Positions 1-12,167 are shown, numbered from the stretch's first letter. The stretch is 64,000 nt of DNA from Trichobilharzia szidati (GCA_944472155.2 OX235279.1:61415564-61479563); one strand, 5' to 3'. Made by a program: numbers and translations. The notes: generated by a model from the letters alone, not told the origin.

Positions 1-147
1 TAAAGTATCAATAACTGGATAACGTTTTGAGCACAATTTATTCCTCATAATCATATCGGTTTATTCACAGGGTTTCATAATAATTATTATTTTTTCTTCT
101 CATAAAGTGAAAAGACGTCAAAAACACTAATTTGATTTTGATTTTAG

Positions 148-2609
148 GTCCCGTTGTACATTATATTTTCCCTCTGGACAGTCTTGTTTATTTCATTTCC
201 CCATTTACCAATGATATTTGGTAGAGAAATTAAAGTTGGATTTGCCATCTGGTTATGTATTCTTTATTTATTACTCAGTGGTACACTTGTCTGTGCACCA
301 ACCGCTACAGAGACTTTATTCGGTCCAGTTAACATGGCTGTAAATTATGGATTAGTCTTCAATGCCTTCGTAAGTGGCTTTTGACAATTATACATATATA
401 TGCAAGTATATATATATATATATATTCTCTGTATATTTTAAACACACATTTGAAAAATCAAACATAACAGCTTGAATAGTTTGACCATACATTTTGCTTC
501 CTGAGTGGATATCTTAGGTTTTTGATTGGTTCATGCAAACATTTTCAAGGTGAGAAACTATTTAGTTTGAGCTTTTAAATCACATTAGTCTGTCAGTCAC
601 AGCTGAATTCCTAACAGGAATTCAGAAATACCGAACCCTGGTGGGTGCGTACCGATGAAGAGTTCCAAACTAGAATGAAACGGCTATCCAGTACTCCCAG
701 GTTTTCTAATGGTTCTCTAACTGATGGCAGCTGATGATGAAATCTTCCAACCAATCAAACAACATCCCTACAAAACCAATACCTGAAAACATTGGCATCT
801 ATTCATAGCACGGTTCAGTAATTTTAACTCCGCTTCAGTTCATAGGATAGCTGAGTCTAGCTAAATGTCTTCACAGGTTAAAATTCATGTTTCACTTCAG
901 CTGCAGCCTCCTTTCCCGGTGTGACTATGCATTTCGTTAAAGATAGGTTTATCAGAATGATTGGTTACAGATATGTACATACAACATATTTTTTTATTCT
1001 GACATCTTTAGGTAATTGGTGGTTTATTCGTATCTCTGATATCCATCGTTGTACCACAATTCCATCAATGGGATAATCTATTTTATCTGTGTGCTTCAGT
1101 GTGTGTTTTTGGTAAGTTAGGACAGGTATATAAGAGTTTTACGTTTCTTTGATATTTCAACCTTATTTCATGTTAAATTTTATGAATAATTTACAGTAGA
1201 ATATTAGGCGACATTTTTTTCATTTCTAATTATGGATATGCCTCATTATGTCCTCCCGTTCTAATTGTGGCATTTACATTGCCTCAGACGTACAACCCAG
1301 TAGCATTATTGTTATTATTATTCATTGGTTTATTTAAGTAACTCAAACACTTCTCGTAAATCGAAATTCTGCAATCGCTTTAGTGGACGTAACGAAATTT
1401 TCTAGTATAATATATGTTCAATGTTGACTTCATGTACAAAGCTTGGGTTATATAACTGAATTTAGCTAAGCTCACGTATTTAGTCTGCGTCATGGTGTTG
1501 CGATTTCTACCCACCACAATGTTTCATCTTATCATTCCCCTGAAAAAATCCAGTTCTCTCAAACTAGGAATTACAAGTACTATATTAAGTTTAGCCTAGC
1601 TGAGAGCCATAAGTAAGGATTCCTAGGTTTATTCCAGTTTCTAATACTTATTTCAGAAATATTTATTCTATCTGTAATCACAGTTTTCTACACTTTTTCC
1701 TTGCTTCCTTGTACATGTTGTATTTGAAACAGAATAGCTGTTAGATACATTTATGATCACACTTATAACATGCGCCGGATTAATGTTCAGGCCCAAGAAC
1801 TCAAGCAAAATTGCTACGATTCAGTAATAATGCGGTTTACTTTTGTCTACAATAGCTACTAAACACCTGACTGATGTTTATTTCATTCATTTTCTGTATT
1901 CACAGTTCAAACAACTACTTCGTGTGCACTTTCATTCTGAGCTCTGCGAACAGGAATTTACAGAATATACGATTAGTATCCATTTGTCTTCTTCAAGGAT
2001 ATTTATGTGTGGTTTGAAGTGTCTCAACCTAATGAAATGACTAATGTATTGTAGTCAAGGGAGTTATATGACTTAGCAGATGAACAATTTCTTAAAGTAG
2101 ATCGAAACATGGCGAGATAATATGAAGGTCTCAAAAAGAGTTGTAGTTCTTTGTAAAACCATTTCAGAAAGTGAATGCACTAATGTAACGTAATATAGCT
2201 GTCTGAATTTTATAAGTCTCGACATGAAGTAACTAGGACTCAGAACAACCTGAAAATAAGATATGACCACAATTCTTACTTAAATATATCGGTACTGTTT
2301 CAGCTTTCATTTGTGAAGTGATTTAACCACAGTGGAAACATTCTGCTTGAAAATATATACTGTTTTATTAGGATAAATTAAAATACCTACCAGAATTCAG
2401 ATAGATAAGTAGCCATCAGTCTCTGAGGACGTAACAGTCTTTGTAATCACAGTTTCTACACTACAATGATGTTCACGCTCATTAACTTATTTAACGAAAT
2501 TATTTATTTTACTCTAGGTTTGTTGCTGTTGCCATGGATAAATGATCGAAAAATGCCTCAGTATTTCAATCTATATCAACTATGCAGAAAGTTACGACAA
2601 AGAAGTTGA
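148..2609 (+). CDS. Major facilitator transporter, OFA-like, 3' exons only (partial)
   Basis: Three exons are readable: 148-369, 1012-1111 and 2518-2609. Each is flanked by AG/GT sites (for example gtaagt at 370 and 1112), and the phases 0, 0 and 1 join without a break to a TGA at 2607-2609. The roughly 137 residues hold three or four hydrophobic helices. The run FGPVNMAVNYGLVFNAF resembles the 'FG..N...NYGL.F.A' signature of the oxalate:formate antiporter-like group of the major facilitator superfamily, followed by a glycine-rich helix (VIGGLFVSLI). The tail is short, basic and cytoplasm-like (KLRQRS). Known role of the family: 12-helix membrane carriers of monocarboxylates and related anions. 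The substrate here is unknown. The N-terminal helices lie left of the window. The gene is convergent with the C7orf57 homologue. Another MFS branch is possible. Confidence 0.7.
631..760 (+). repeat. Sm-alpha-like SINE fragment with hammerhead-like core
   Basis: This segment in the first intron of the MFS gene aligns end to end with the reverse complement of 33901-34045. Shared blocks include GGTGGGTG(C/T)GTA, CGATGA/TTGATGA, GAAAC, CCAGTACTCCCAGGTTTTC and TGGTTCTCTAACTGATG. GATGA, then a short hairpin, then GAAAC is the layout of the hammerhead ribozyme core known from schistosome Sm-alpha repeats. The tRNA-like head is missing except for CCGAACCCTGG, so the copy is 5' truncated. The core is altered (CGATGA for CTGATGA; AGAATGAAAC for AGGACGAAAC), so activity is unlikely. 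Confidence 0.65.
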
Positions 2610-2707
2610 TGCTGAATCCTTACCTCGTCTATAAACACACAGAGTTGACGACATGTGTTCAGCTGAAATCCAGTCACAACCAATTTTGAAAACTGGGACA
2701 TGATTTA

Positions 2708-2713
2708 AATAAA
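2708..2713 (+). terminator. Poly(A) signal of the MFS gene
   Basis: AATAAA lies about 100 nt after the TGA of the transporter gene, a normal distance for a 3' end. It was seen directly; use in vivo is inferred. Confidence 0.5.
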
Positions 2714-3441
2714 TTTTATAACTAAATGACGCTTATTTATAGATATAGCATATTGATAAAGATATCCAGTCATACCTTCCCGTGTTCTCGTATGTTAAGT
2801 CTATCTAATAATACTGTATTTAAAACGATCCTAAGACAATATTTGTATTAGCCGTTTTGCTTTACATCATCCAATGCGACTTAATATTGTCTTCATTAGT
2901 AATCACTGATGTACCCCTAGTTATGTATGTCGCGATTATACAAAATCAATATTAATTCCATTATTTTCAGTTGCTGTTCTAAAGACTGTAATTCGAACAA
3001 GCATTACTAATAAATCATCGTTCTTCCCTATCCACTATTTTAAGACAGCCACTAGACGATTGATGAAATTATTATGTCTGATGTAACGATATCAGCTAAA
3101 CGATTGTGTGCATAATTTTAAGCTAAGAACCACGATAAAAAATTTAGATTTCATGCCAGTACACAGAAGAGCGTAAACAGCCACTGTTTGAATTTGAAAT
3201 CGGTTACAAGTCATTTGTTCATTAGATGTATATTATGTTAGTCTACATGTCACCAATCTACAAATATTTCATGATGCAGGTTTCAGATTTCCTAAATTAA
3301 AAGCGTTAAAAGTGCGTTTGGTATCAATAGTGATAAAGCTGTTTCTTTGATCAAACATAATTGTATTTTGTTTCTTTGAAACCACAGCGTAAATTAATAT
3401 GATAGATATTTTTACAAATGGACAGACGAGTTACTTTTACG
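2714..3441. other. Convergent intergenic spacer
   Basis: Spacer between the 3' ends of the MFS gene (+) and the C7orf57 homologue (-). It is AT-rich. No ORF, RNA gene or repeat was recognised. Confidence 0.5.
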
Positions 3442-3447
3442 TTTATT
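3442..3447 (-). terminator. Poly(A) signal candidate of the C7orf57 homologue
   Basis: TTTATT on the + strand reads AATAAA on the minus strand, about 140 nt past the stop codon at 3589. It is the nearest canonical signal. Confidence 0.4.
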
Positions 3448-3588
3448 ACTGAAAACTAGCAATTAGTTGTACAAATCTTATAGCGTTATATATAGTGCAA
3501 TTCAGTTTACTGAACTCGTCATCGTTGATTGAATTATTGTAGGAATTCTGAAAGTTCTTTTACATATGAATTGATTTCTCTTTTTCCA

Positions 3589-6008
3589 CTAAAGTTTTAC
3601 ATCATTCCCAACTGGACCTAGTGTTGTCTTTTTAAATGGTGAATTCTTCAGCACACAAGGATCACCTTTACTCTTGTAGTAGTTTTTTACTTCTTTCCAC
3701 TGTTTTTGATAAAAATCATAGTCTGAGGTATATTCATGCGCCAATAATTTTGAAAAATTTGTAGGATTACATTTCGTTACATCGCTCTGTAAAAAAGAAT
3801 ACAGGTTTGAGCAGAAGATAAGTCGTAAAAACTAAATTGTTAATTTACTTTCAACTACTTGAAATTAGTTACACTATATTCGCCTTACTTCTTGGCAATA
3901 GACAAAATCCAGGAAATGTTGGGAGGTTCAATGAATGAATTTCATTGTATTCATGGTTAACAATCAAAATAAATAATAACAGTTAAGTTTACAGGGTAAA
4001 TCATATAAGAAGACGACATAAGTTTAGAGAATATAAATCTGAGGCACTGCCATCTCTGATACTCAGCAGGATTCAAGATTCCTTTGTTTGTAACATGACT
4101 ATGTTCAAATGCCTCTTATATGTGATTCCTTTAAAGCATTAAGCTTCGAGAACCTATAATGAAGACTTTAGCCTTTTCAGATTAATTTCCCTCGTCACCA
4201 ACAGCCAACGAAACTTCATTTCCTCTTAAACCTGGATTAACGGGTTAAGTGTACAGAAATGAATTTGGCAACTTTTAGATGGTATACTTCACCATCTCAA
4301 AGAAACTGTGTACAGTTTAGGTGACTTGTGCTTTTACTGATTCCATGTTTGATTATGGATATATGTGAATGGGTTTGATTCACCATTAACAATATTAATA
4401 GATGAGTTAGAGGATTCAGAGAATGGGGAAGATCAAATAAGTCCAATGTATTCAGAACATTTTGATGTTTTCCTCACTGGAATTCTACTGCTCCAAGAAT
4501 TTATAAGCATCATCTAGTAATAAAAATGTGACTACATTCACTCATTTACATGGGAAATGTGTCTGAAATAATTCATACATCACAGAGACGACAAATTCAA
4601 TATATCAGTGGTTGTTTATTTATATAAACATAGAAATAGATAATAAAAAGCAAACACAGACTGCTTGAAATGCAATGAATTTACTTCAGCGAAACGAGGT
4701 TATCAACTGATTGAAACGACCGTTGTTTATGTTTGGCCACCATTGTCTTCAGCATCAATGCTGGTAGAAGGTCAAATCAAGGGATGGCTGGTACAAGTGC
4801 TTTCAGTTATCACTAGTCTAGTAGACGAACAAAGTTGTAGTTCCGAGATTATAAAACAGTTTGAAGTGAATCAAAGTAGTACAGATAGATTTACAATCTA
4901 TATTGCTTGAAGTTAGTAGTCTATTTCCTTCTATATTTAATTTTACTCATTTGTCTCAATATTCTTTTAGCTTTTCATGATTGCTTATCTATATATTCGC
5001 AAATTAGACCGTTGCGCTTTTATGCAGGATTCAATATTCGCCTTTTTCTTCTTTAACTATTGGCAAAAAAAATATTCGTCAAATATAAAATATCTCATTC
5101 TGAGCTGTAAATCTTCTGTATTACTTTATAATTTACAGTGAATAATTGCGGGTTTATGCTATTGCAGAAAATGTAATTTATTTATTAAAAGTGATATAAG
5201 AATTGGTTAACAGTTCCATTTGATTACCTATATCCTAGCTTATAGATATTTTCGATCCTTTCGGTCTGGGTTATATCTCTAAATGTAGTTTTTCATGAGC
5301 ACCAGTATGCAGGTTACTTTTGCAGAAAGTTGTAAAACACCTAGAATATAGTTCTAAAGAACACTGATGATAAACTTTCAACACTACACTATATTCGTAT
5401 TAGCTTTCATTTGATTAAACGCTACATACCTTTGGGAATACTATTGGCAGAGCTGGATCTCTGACATATTTAGCTATTGATATTTTAGTTGGCTTTCTGT
5501 TGTACTCAGCGTAGCCAATCCTGTGTGATGGCAGTTTGCAGCATTTTTTCAGTTTCTTTGGTTTTTGTAGAGGTGGTGGTGTACTGCTGACAATCGGTTT
5601 AGTTATTTCTTTCTTCTTCGTTGGGCATACAGAAATATCGGACATATAGAATGGTACTTTGAATACATGTTTTGACTCTTCCTTCCTATTTTGTTTATCT
5701 TCCAATGCGTTATCTTCTAAATAATACCATTCACATCTACAATAAGGTGTAGGTGGCCCACGATTTCTTTCATTTTCTTTGAAACATAATAAATCTGGTC
5801 TCCCACCCATTTTAGATAATTGAACATAGGGTGAGTCAGTTGACTTGAAATACATAGTATGCTTTTTTTCAGGATATGCATCTTCAGGCATAAAACCAAT
5901 ACTTGGAATCTGAGATATTGGTGGAGCCGGTTGTGGTGCTTTATTCTTTCTTAGTGGTACAACATGACACATCCAACCAACATCCTTTAAATTAGTTTGC
6001 ATGCTCAT
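3589..6008 (-). CDS. C7orf57: C7orf57 homologue, two coding exons, complete
   Basis: Exon 1 is 6008-5430 (193 codons, donor AAG|GTATGT) and exon 2 is 3786-3589 (acceptor TTTTTTACAG, 65 codons plus TAG). Both junctions are phase 0, giving 258 aa. Residues about 28-35 (APPISQIP), 57-72 (TDSPYVQLSKMGGRPD plus LL) and the PYCRCEWYY and VPFYMSD blocks match conserved blocks of human C7orf57 as I recall them. Exon 2 supplies NPTNFSKLL followed by a Tyr/Gln-rich helix, matching the human SPTNFSKL block and supporting the splice. The protein is basic and proline-rich, with no signal peptide or membrane segment. Its molecular function is unknown. The first Met (MSMQTNLKDVG) was chosen because human C7orf57 has a similar length before APPxSQIP; a 5' non-coding exon is possible. 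The 1.6-kb intron holds nothing recognised. Confidence 0.8.
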
Positions 6009-6235
6009 TTACACCTTAATACATAATAACAGAAAGGAGAATATCACAAACCACATTTTACTAACCAAAATTAATCAGGATGAATGTTTCTATAAATTCA
6101 TATTATTTAAATGAAGTCTTTTACTATGAAACAATATTTAACCTTATGGTTAGTTTTCGAGTATATTGCAGTTATTAATCAAAAGCAATGAGACTCGATT
6201 TCTTATTCAGAAACAAGGTAATTTCTATTTATTTT

Positions 6236-6431
6236 TTTAAATTTTTTTATTTTGATTATAGCTTGATTCCACACCGTATTTTTGGTACAAGTATGACATT
6301 TCCAGCATGTGATACCGGTAGCCCAAATTTTGCAGGCCGACCATTGATATCTGGTGTGCGTCGGCAGGGGATCGAACCCCGGACCATTTGCATGGTCGGC
6401 GAGAGTCCTAACCGCTGTGCCACCGACGCAC
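6236..6431 (-). repeat. tRNA-headed SINE, copy 1
   Basis: On the minus strand it begins GTGCGTCGGTGGCACAGCGG and contains an A-box-like TGGCACAGCGG and a B-box GGTTCGATCCC. The head is closed by complementary ends (GCGTCGG/CCGACGC), which gives a tRNA-like cloverleaf of about 75 nt. A roughly 110-nt body and an A-rich tail follow. The same head and body recur at 11971-12167, and the head alone at 18399-18473. Copies differ by point changes, as expected for old SINE insertions. This is not a functional tRNA gene. Confidence 0.8.
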
Positions 6432-7370
6432 AAATGTAATAAGTTCATTCGGAATAACATCTTGACAACTTTCCAGTAGTCAAATTATATAAGAAACCAC
6501 TTTTAAAATTGAAATAATAAAAGCCATCGCTTATTAAAACCACTAGGACGAACTAACCACTATTGTGGCACATAAAATAATTTATACTGCTTTTAAGTAT
6601 ACTTTATTTTAAAAATTACGTTTCGCTGACGTTGTTCATAAACTAGCGCAAAAGTGCGAAATAAATTCCAAGGTATATGTCTCTTGAGAAACATTTCATT
6701 ACGAACCAATACCAGAGAAATAAACTTATGGAAACTCAGACTTTGTAGTCATATGTTCCGCTAAATTGCCAATTTATAAGGTTTCAAAATCATGGATCGC
6801 TAGATTCCAACTCACTAGTTGAACTGTAATGTTTTTCTCCCTTTGCTTGTTCTCAGATTTGTCCTGGGTATGTTTTTGATAGAGAACTGATAAATAGTCA
6901 TGAGGTGAAACAAAGTAGCTGCTTAAAGCTTTATGGTTTTTAATTACTTTTCCAGTTAGTACCAGTTCGTGAAGAAATCTAAATTAAAGCCAAACACACG
7001 TACAAACTTTATTTACTTTTTTACTAAATATGCCCTAAGACTCTAGTCCAGGGTACACAGAATATTGCACCTTTAAAGTTCTTTTACAACTTATAATTTA
7101 CATTTCTGAGTCTTCTGTTTCACTATCTTCTGTCTACTATGCAGATGTACGAACTTTGATTATTACCCAGTAATGCTAAGTAGTATGTTAGTAACATCTA
7201 TCATTCAAGTCTAGTTGTGGATATTTCAGATGAAATGCGAAACCCAGATAATTGTTTCAGTCACTAGGGCGAACACAGACATTCTGAATGATTTCATATG
7301 CAAGTTCAACACTTCATGATAACAGTTGTTCGTTATAAACTTTGAAACTTATAGTTCACCTACTATAAAA

Positions 7371-7392
7371 ACTACTACTACTACTACTACTA
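7371..7392 (+). repeat. (CTA)n microsatellite
   Basis: About seven perfect CTA units in non-coding DNA. Confidence 0.9.
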
Positions 7393-7547
7393 TAAAAACA
7401 CTAGTCGTATTGCCCATCTAATTGTTATGGATTAATAACACTCGTACTATTATTTCTCAATGTACATTATCTCATATTGAATTTTATTCCAATATCTAAT
7501 CGATTCCACATATGTATATAAATGAAGGAAAGAAGTTGTGTGAGTAA

Positions 7548-7686
7548 CTTGATATGATTATGAGCAATAGTTTGTGCTCGAAACGTCATCAGTTAATATA
7601 ACTGTACAACACTGTGTGATTTATCAAAATAAAATCTTAACCATTATAGAGTTATGCTCTACCACAGTGCCCAAGTTTTATACTTA
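7548..7686 (+). repeat. Unclassified 140-bp repeat, copy A
   Basis: The segment starts near TTGATATGATTATGAGCA, includes TTTGTGCTCGAAACGTC and ends near AGTTTTATACTTAT. It recurs at 17634-17775 and 26256-26393 in the same orientation. The 'GCTCGAAACGTC' phrase is often seen near the 3' ends of Penelope-like elements, so a 3' fragment of such an element is possible but unproven. It also has AATAAA (CAAAATAAAATC) near its centre. Confidence 0.6.
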
Positions 7687-7774
7687 TATCAATAGTTCAC
7701 CTACTACCTGTCATTTGGTTATTTCCCTGCAGTCTTCACTGCCTTTCATTGAAGAATGCCATTAAAAGCCACAT

Positions 7775-9065
7775 TTGATAATAATAATAATTTGTTTTAT
7801 TCCGAAACTTTACTTGTGATACAGAATGGAATTCTCAGCATTTCACTACATTATTGCATCCAGTTTGTACATTAACAATAAATAAAATTCTGCATAAATT
7901 ACGAGGAGTCTCAGTTAGTTTTGACAACAACTTATTAGCATATCGGTAGCAGAGCCAAAAGTGAACAGAATGTTTGAAGGTGTTAGAAAAGTAGATGCTA
8001 GCATCTTTACCGGCGTAAGCGGTAACAAAAAAGGTCGAGATATACACAGTGTAAAAGCACGAAGAAGAATGTTTCAAGTAGGGAAGAGAGAAACAAAACA
8101 GCACATAGCAAAAAAAGGGAGAGAAAAGGAAAAGAAAGAAAGAAAACGTTGTACCTATAAATGATATGAGTTGGAAAGACGAGATCCAATTGTTCTACTG
8201 ACTATTTAATAAGTTATAAGTCTCACACCTAATGCTTTCTTTATCGCACAAAACACGAGCTAAATAGGGTATGGTTGAGTTTTTATACTTGCTAGTGCGA
8301 GCATTTAGTTTTCTATATAGGCTTCTGGTCCTGCCTGATGAGATACAAGGGGAGAGTTGTGAATGAAGAGGGTGGTGTGAGTTAGAATGGATTTAGCCCA
8401 TTTTTCACATGAGTTCAAGTGCCTGTCAACCAGAATATTAACAAGCTGGTTAAGTGGCACGTTGCTTACCCTGCTGACAACCTTTAACATCCTACGTAAT
8501 AAGATATAGTCCTTCTTCAGTAGCCTGAAAAAACTGAGGGAGAACAATAGAGAATAATTGGCAGGATGCGAGAATTAACGAATCGTAAGAGTAAGGGTTG
8601 AATTATTCCAGAATGTCTTAACTTCTTGATATAGAAGGTAGGACAGAATATTTTCTTAGAAATCATCAAGATATGAGAAGACCAGGATAGATCAGCAGAT
8701 AGAATGACACCAAGATATTTAATTTCCGACTTGGTCTCTATTTCAGTGTCATCTATGTTGCACACATCGTGAGTGCTAACCAGTTTGTTTAGGTCAGATT
8801 TATGCCTAAAGGTGAAATTGACTGCTTGACATTTAGAGGCATTTAAGTCAAGACCGGTTTCCTTGGACCACTGGCTGATTTCTGATAAAAAGCCATTTAG
8901 TTTGGAGTAGTCACTTTGACACTTTACAGGCAAAGATACAGTCAGATCGCCAGCATATTTAACAAAATTGATGTCATTTGAAGACATTTTGAGATATGTG
9001 CCGATATACAAGAGTTTGAGAAGTACTTACTTCTTTACTGTCCTTCTGGTGCACACAGGTTTTAG
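7775..9065 (-). mobile_element. CR1/jockey-like LINE, 5'-truncated copy with 3' tail
   Basis: The minus strand encodes the C-terminal part of a non-LTR reverse transcriptase. The catalytic box is at 8950-8965 (FVKYAGDLTVS, where active enzymes have YADD). It is followed by LNGFLSEISQWSKETGLDLN, KCQAVNF, the thumb block EIKYLGVILSADLSWSSHI, and LLKKDYILLRRMLKVVSRV in a second frame. The 3' end is GGAATAAAACAAATTATTATT, an ATT-repeat tail shared with the copy ending at 21285. The Asp-to-Gly change and frame shifts make it dead. It is the same family as 17880-21285 and 44815-45240. Confidence 0.85.
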
Positions 9066-10725
9066 GTTTGCCATTTAGTCCAGAACTTCAAAATATTTTA
9101 CTTTGACCGACTGTAAAAATGATTTATCACCAATCACTTTTTACTACTTTATCAGTACTTATTTCACTCTGTCGCGTAACACTCATGAGGAATTATGAAG
9201 CTTTTTCTAAAAAGGTGTCAACCAGGAGTTTCTGAATCCACTCATTCTTGTTTTCTTTAGGTGTATATAAACAAGTGTGGACGCTAAAACCAATCCGTTT
9301 GAAATCATGATAATAGTTGCACCATTATTTACTTTTTTCTGTGGTACAGATTTCATTGTGTTGTACGACAAAGTGTTTATATTCTTATGACCGAGACTTT
9401 CACATTGTTGTCAAACCTAAATTGTCAGTCATATAGTATACCACTGCTTTGTACGCATGCATAAAGACTTTGAAATTCTACATATGACAAAGACTGAGAA
9501 CATATGTGGTATTGTGAATTATATTATGTCAACGAAATTCCATTTCAAAGATCCTTATGCATTCAACTTACATCCCTACATGACTAGGAGAAACTCCTAG
9601 ATAACTATCAAACATCTTGTTCATCTTTTCCAACGAGCATTCACATCTTTATCAATAGATTTACCTTTCTTACCTAAACTTTTGAGTCTAACCTGTCCAT
9701 TTTGACCACGCTGTAGTAATAAAGACGGACATAATCTGTCAGCTTCAGAGGCCATATTTCACAGACGTACTCAAGACTTGGTTCATCCCTGCAAAAGACA
9801 GTCACCGTTATATTGACAGCCGGATTTCTCCATTGCTATAGACGACACATGATAGATACAGGGTGTCTTTTATTTATGGACCAAGATTTTATAAGTGACT
9901 AGACTATAATAACGGAAAGCCGTGTAGAGTTGGTACAGTTTCTCTAAAAAGTTGTCGGCACATTTGCTTATTTCACTCATAAATCTTAAACTAAGAGTCG
10001 GTGCAGACGATTTTCCATCAAGGATTCATGTATTTCTAAGGCATGAAAACAAGCATAGTCAGGGTGGGTTTGTGTGAGGTAAGATATGTCTTGCATAAGA
10101 AACTCACAGTTGTTTCTTTATTGTGGAAAACCTCCAGACCTGTGGTGACACCTGCTTTGCTCTTTTAAGGAATAAACATTACCACTTCACTTGGATAACA
10201 TCCTATGTGACAATACTAAGCAGTGCATAAATAGGTTTTTATTTAGCCTTTTAAGCTAATAATCATTGCCTCCTGTTAATCTTGAAGTCAGTCTGTATTC
10301 ATACGTTAGACTGGAAAAAGTAAAAAAGTTCATTATGATTTGGGAGTAGAATTATTAATTTATCTTACACAAGCTGAAAAGAAACAAGGGACGGTATATC
10401 CTACTGACAAAACAGCATAAATTGGCTATGCAGAAATCAGGAAAGTGCTAACAGTCTACTTTATACTTCAACACGTGAGATCAGTTTAAAAGAATTAAAC
10501 TAAGCCGTTTACAACTTTCGTTGCTGTATCTGATGAACCTATTTGTCTCCGAATTTTTCGGCTTCCCCTTGTATAAGACGACTTCGCAAAATTTCATGTA
10601 CCATACTGTGTTAAAATGTTTGGCATATAATGAATATTTTCCTGGTGTAGGAGTCCTGAATGTGAAATAATCTTCGCTGGTAATAAATAATTGGTTGTCT
10701 GGTGACCTTGGTTTTTTCATCTGCA
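9066..10725. other. Unresolved region
   Basis: No exon, RNA gene or element boundary was recognised in this AT-rich stretch. Short ORFs on both strands lack family motifs and splice support. Confidence 0.4.
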
Positions 10726-10820
10726 CACAGAAATGAATGCTGAAAATTCCACACTGTACCATTAGTACTGTTTCTGGAATAAAGCAAATTATTATTATTG
10801 TTATTATTATTATTAGAAGG
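10726..10820 (+). repeat. LINE 3'-terminal fragment
   Basis: AATTCCACACTGTACCATTA, then GTTTCTGGAATAAAGCAAATTATT and an ATT-rich tail, match the 3' end of the LINE at 21215-21285 (GAATTCCATTCTGCATTATG ... GGAATAAAGTAAATCATTAT). Only the tail is present, so this is an extremely 5'-truncated insertion. Confidence 0.6.
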
Positions 10821-11629
10821 AGGTGATCAGAACATTTTGTGCAATTCTCATGTTTGAAAATTCTTGAAGAGGTAAACAACGGAAGAGGCCAGCGAAAGAA
10901 GAGTTGGATAATAATTCAAGTGAGGTCTGATGAACGCTTCTTCTTACCACTAGAAGATAATTTTATTTGGCAAAGTGGTGCTGTCAGAAAATAAATCAAA
11001 TCTGCCAATTCACGAATAAAATTATCATTGGTGTATAAGTTAATTTAGCAAACATAATGGTAACCATTTTCTCTACACTTAAAGCGTCCTAGGAATACTG
11101 TGTGTTTTAAGAAGGCAGATGATTAGTTACTTAGTTTGGCTTGACTGTTGTATTATTCCCTTTTTAGCAATATTTTAACTGATGTTCGTTTTTATTTTCC
11201 GTTGTCCGAATAATTGCTATTTCAAGTTCAGTTGAGGCTTTCTGAAATAATCTCACTAACAATGATTTGTATTTAAAACTTCATGCAGTTTCATTTCGTC
11301 AGACTGAAAGCTAAGTAGTCTCTCCATTTTAAAACTAAATTCACAACACATTCTCTTTGAATAATATGTTGGGGTGCTTTCATTTTGTCCCTGGCCATAT
11401 TTAAATTCTTCTGCAAACAAGAGGGTTGACAACTTGAAAGCCGCAACAGTAAGAGTGTTCAGAAAATCTCTTACTGAGGAAATGCGTTTAAGGAGAGTTG
11501 GTCAGTTTTTCTATACAGGTTTCTGTCTTATACTATGCTCTCTAAAACAAGAGGTTGGTTGTTTTCTCATGACAGTGATAAAGCTTTTTGAACAGAATGT
11601 TGTAAGAAAATTTGTGGAAAGACTCATAT

Positions 11630-11924
11630 TGTAGCGTGTGCTACTGATAAGATTTATCAGTTGTCTATTAAGAGACGTCCATTGGCATAAAAACATCCAG
11701 TAGCAGGGAAATAGAAATGTTGTCAGGGAAAGCAAATAATACGGCGTTGCTGAGATACATGGGAGACGTGAAGGGAAACACTATATGAGGGTCATAAGCA
11801 CCACAACACGGAATATCTTTGCAAATGGTGCGTTGAAGATAAAGCGTACATAATTTCGCTATGCAGAAATACCAAATTGCAAATAAACATTCCCTTACCA
11901 AGTCTTTCGTCTTCTACGGTTACA
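11630..11924 (+). repeat. Solo LTR of a Gypsy-type element with 4-bp target duplication
   Basis: It starts TGTAGCGTGTGCTACTGATA and ends GTCTTCTACGGTTACA (TG...CA) and is flanked by ATAT at 11626-11629 and 11925-11928. Its interior aligns with the 3' LTR at 51181-51485 (shared TAAACATTCC-TTACCAAGT, GTGCTACTG and 'CACAACACGGAA'). No internal region lies beside it, so it is the product of LTR-LTR recombination. Confidence 0.75.
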
Positions 11925-11970
11925 ATATAGGTTTAAAAAGTAAAGTAAACTCTTTTTACACCGATACTTA

Positions 11971-12167
11971 TCTTTTTTATTTTTATTTTTGATTACAGCT
12001 TGATGCCACACCGTATTTTCAGTACATGTATGGAATTTTCAGCATGGATATCGGTAGCCCAAATTTTGCAGGCCGACCATAAATATTGGGCGTGTGTCGG
12101 CAGGGGATCGAACCTCAAACCATGTACATGGTCGGCAAGAGTCCTAACCACTGTGCCACCGACGCAC
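11971..12167 (-). repeat. tRNA-headed SINE, copy 2
   Basis: Same structure as 6236-6431. The head GTGCGTCGGTGGCACAGTGG has B-box GGTTCGATCCC, the body contains GGTCGGCCTGCAAAATTTGG, and the tail is A-rich (AAAATAAAAATAAAAAAG on the minus strand). Compensating changes are absent in several head positions, so it is a decayed copy. Confidence 0.8.

Noticed and set aside
4665..4910. 81-codon ORF in the C7orf57 intron
   Set aside because: No motif, no relation to neighbouring exons, and wrong strand for the gene.
6357..6431. tRNA gene on the minus strand (cloverleaf-like, A and B boxes)
   Set aside because: The same head recurs at 12.1 and 18.4 kb fused to SINE bodies and tails, with unbalanced stem changes. 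It is a SINE head, not a tRNA gene.
10481..10879. 132-codon ORF on the minus strand
   Set aside because: It runs antisense through a LINE 3' tail (poly-Ile stretch from ATT repeats) and has no domain.
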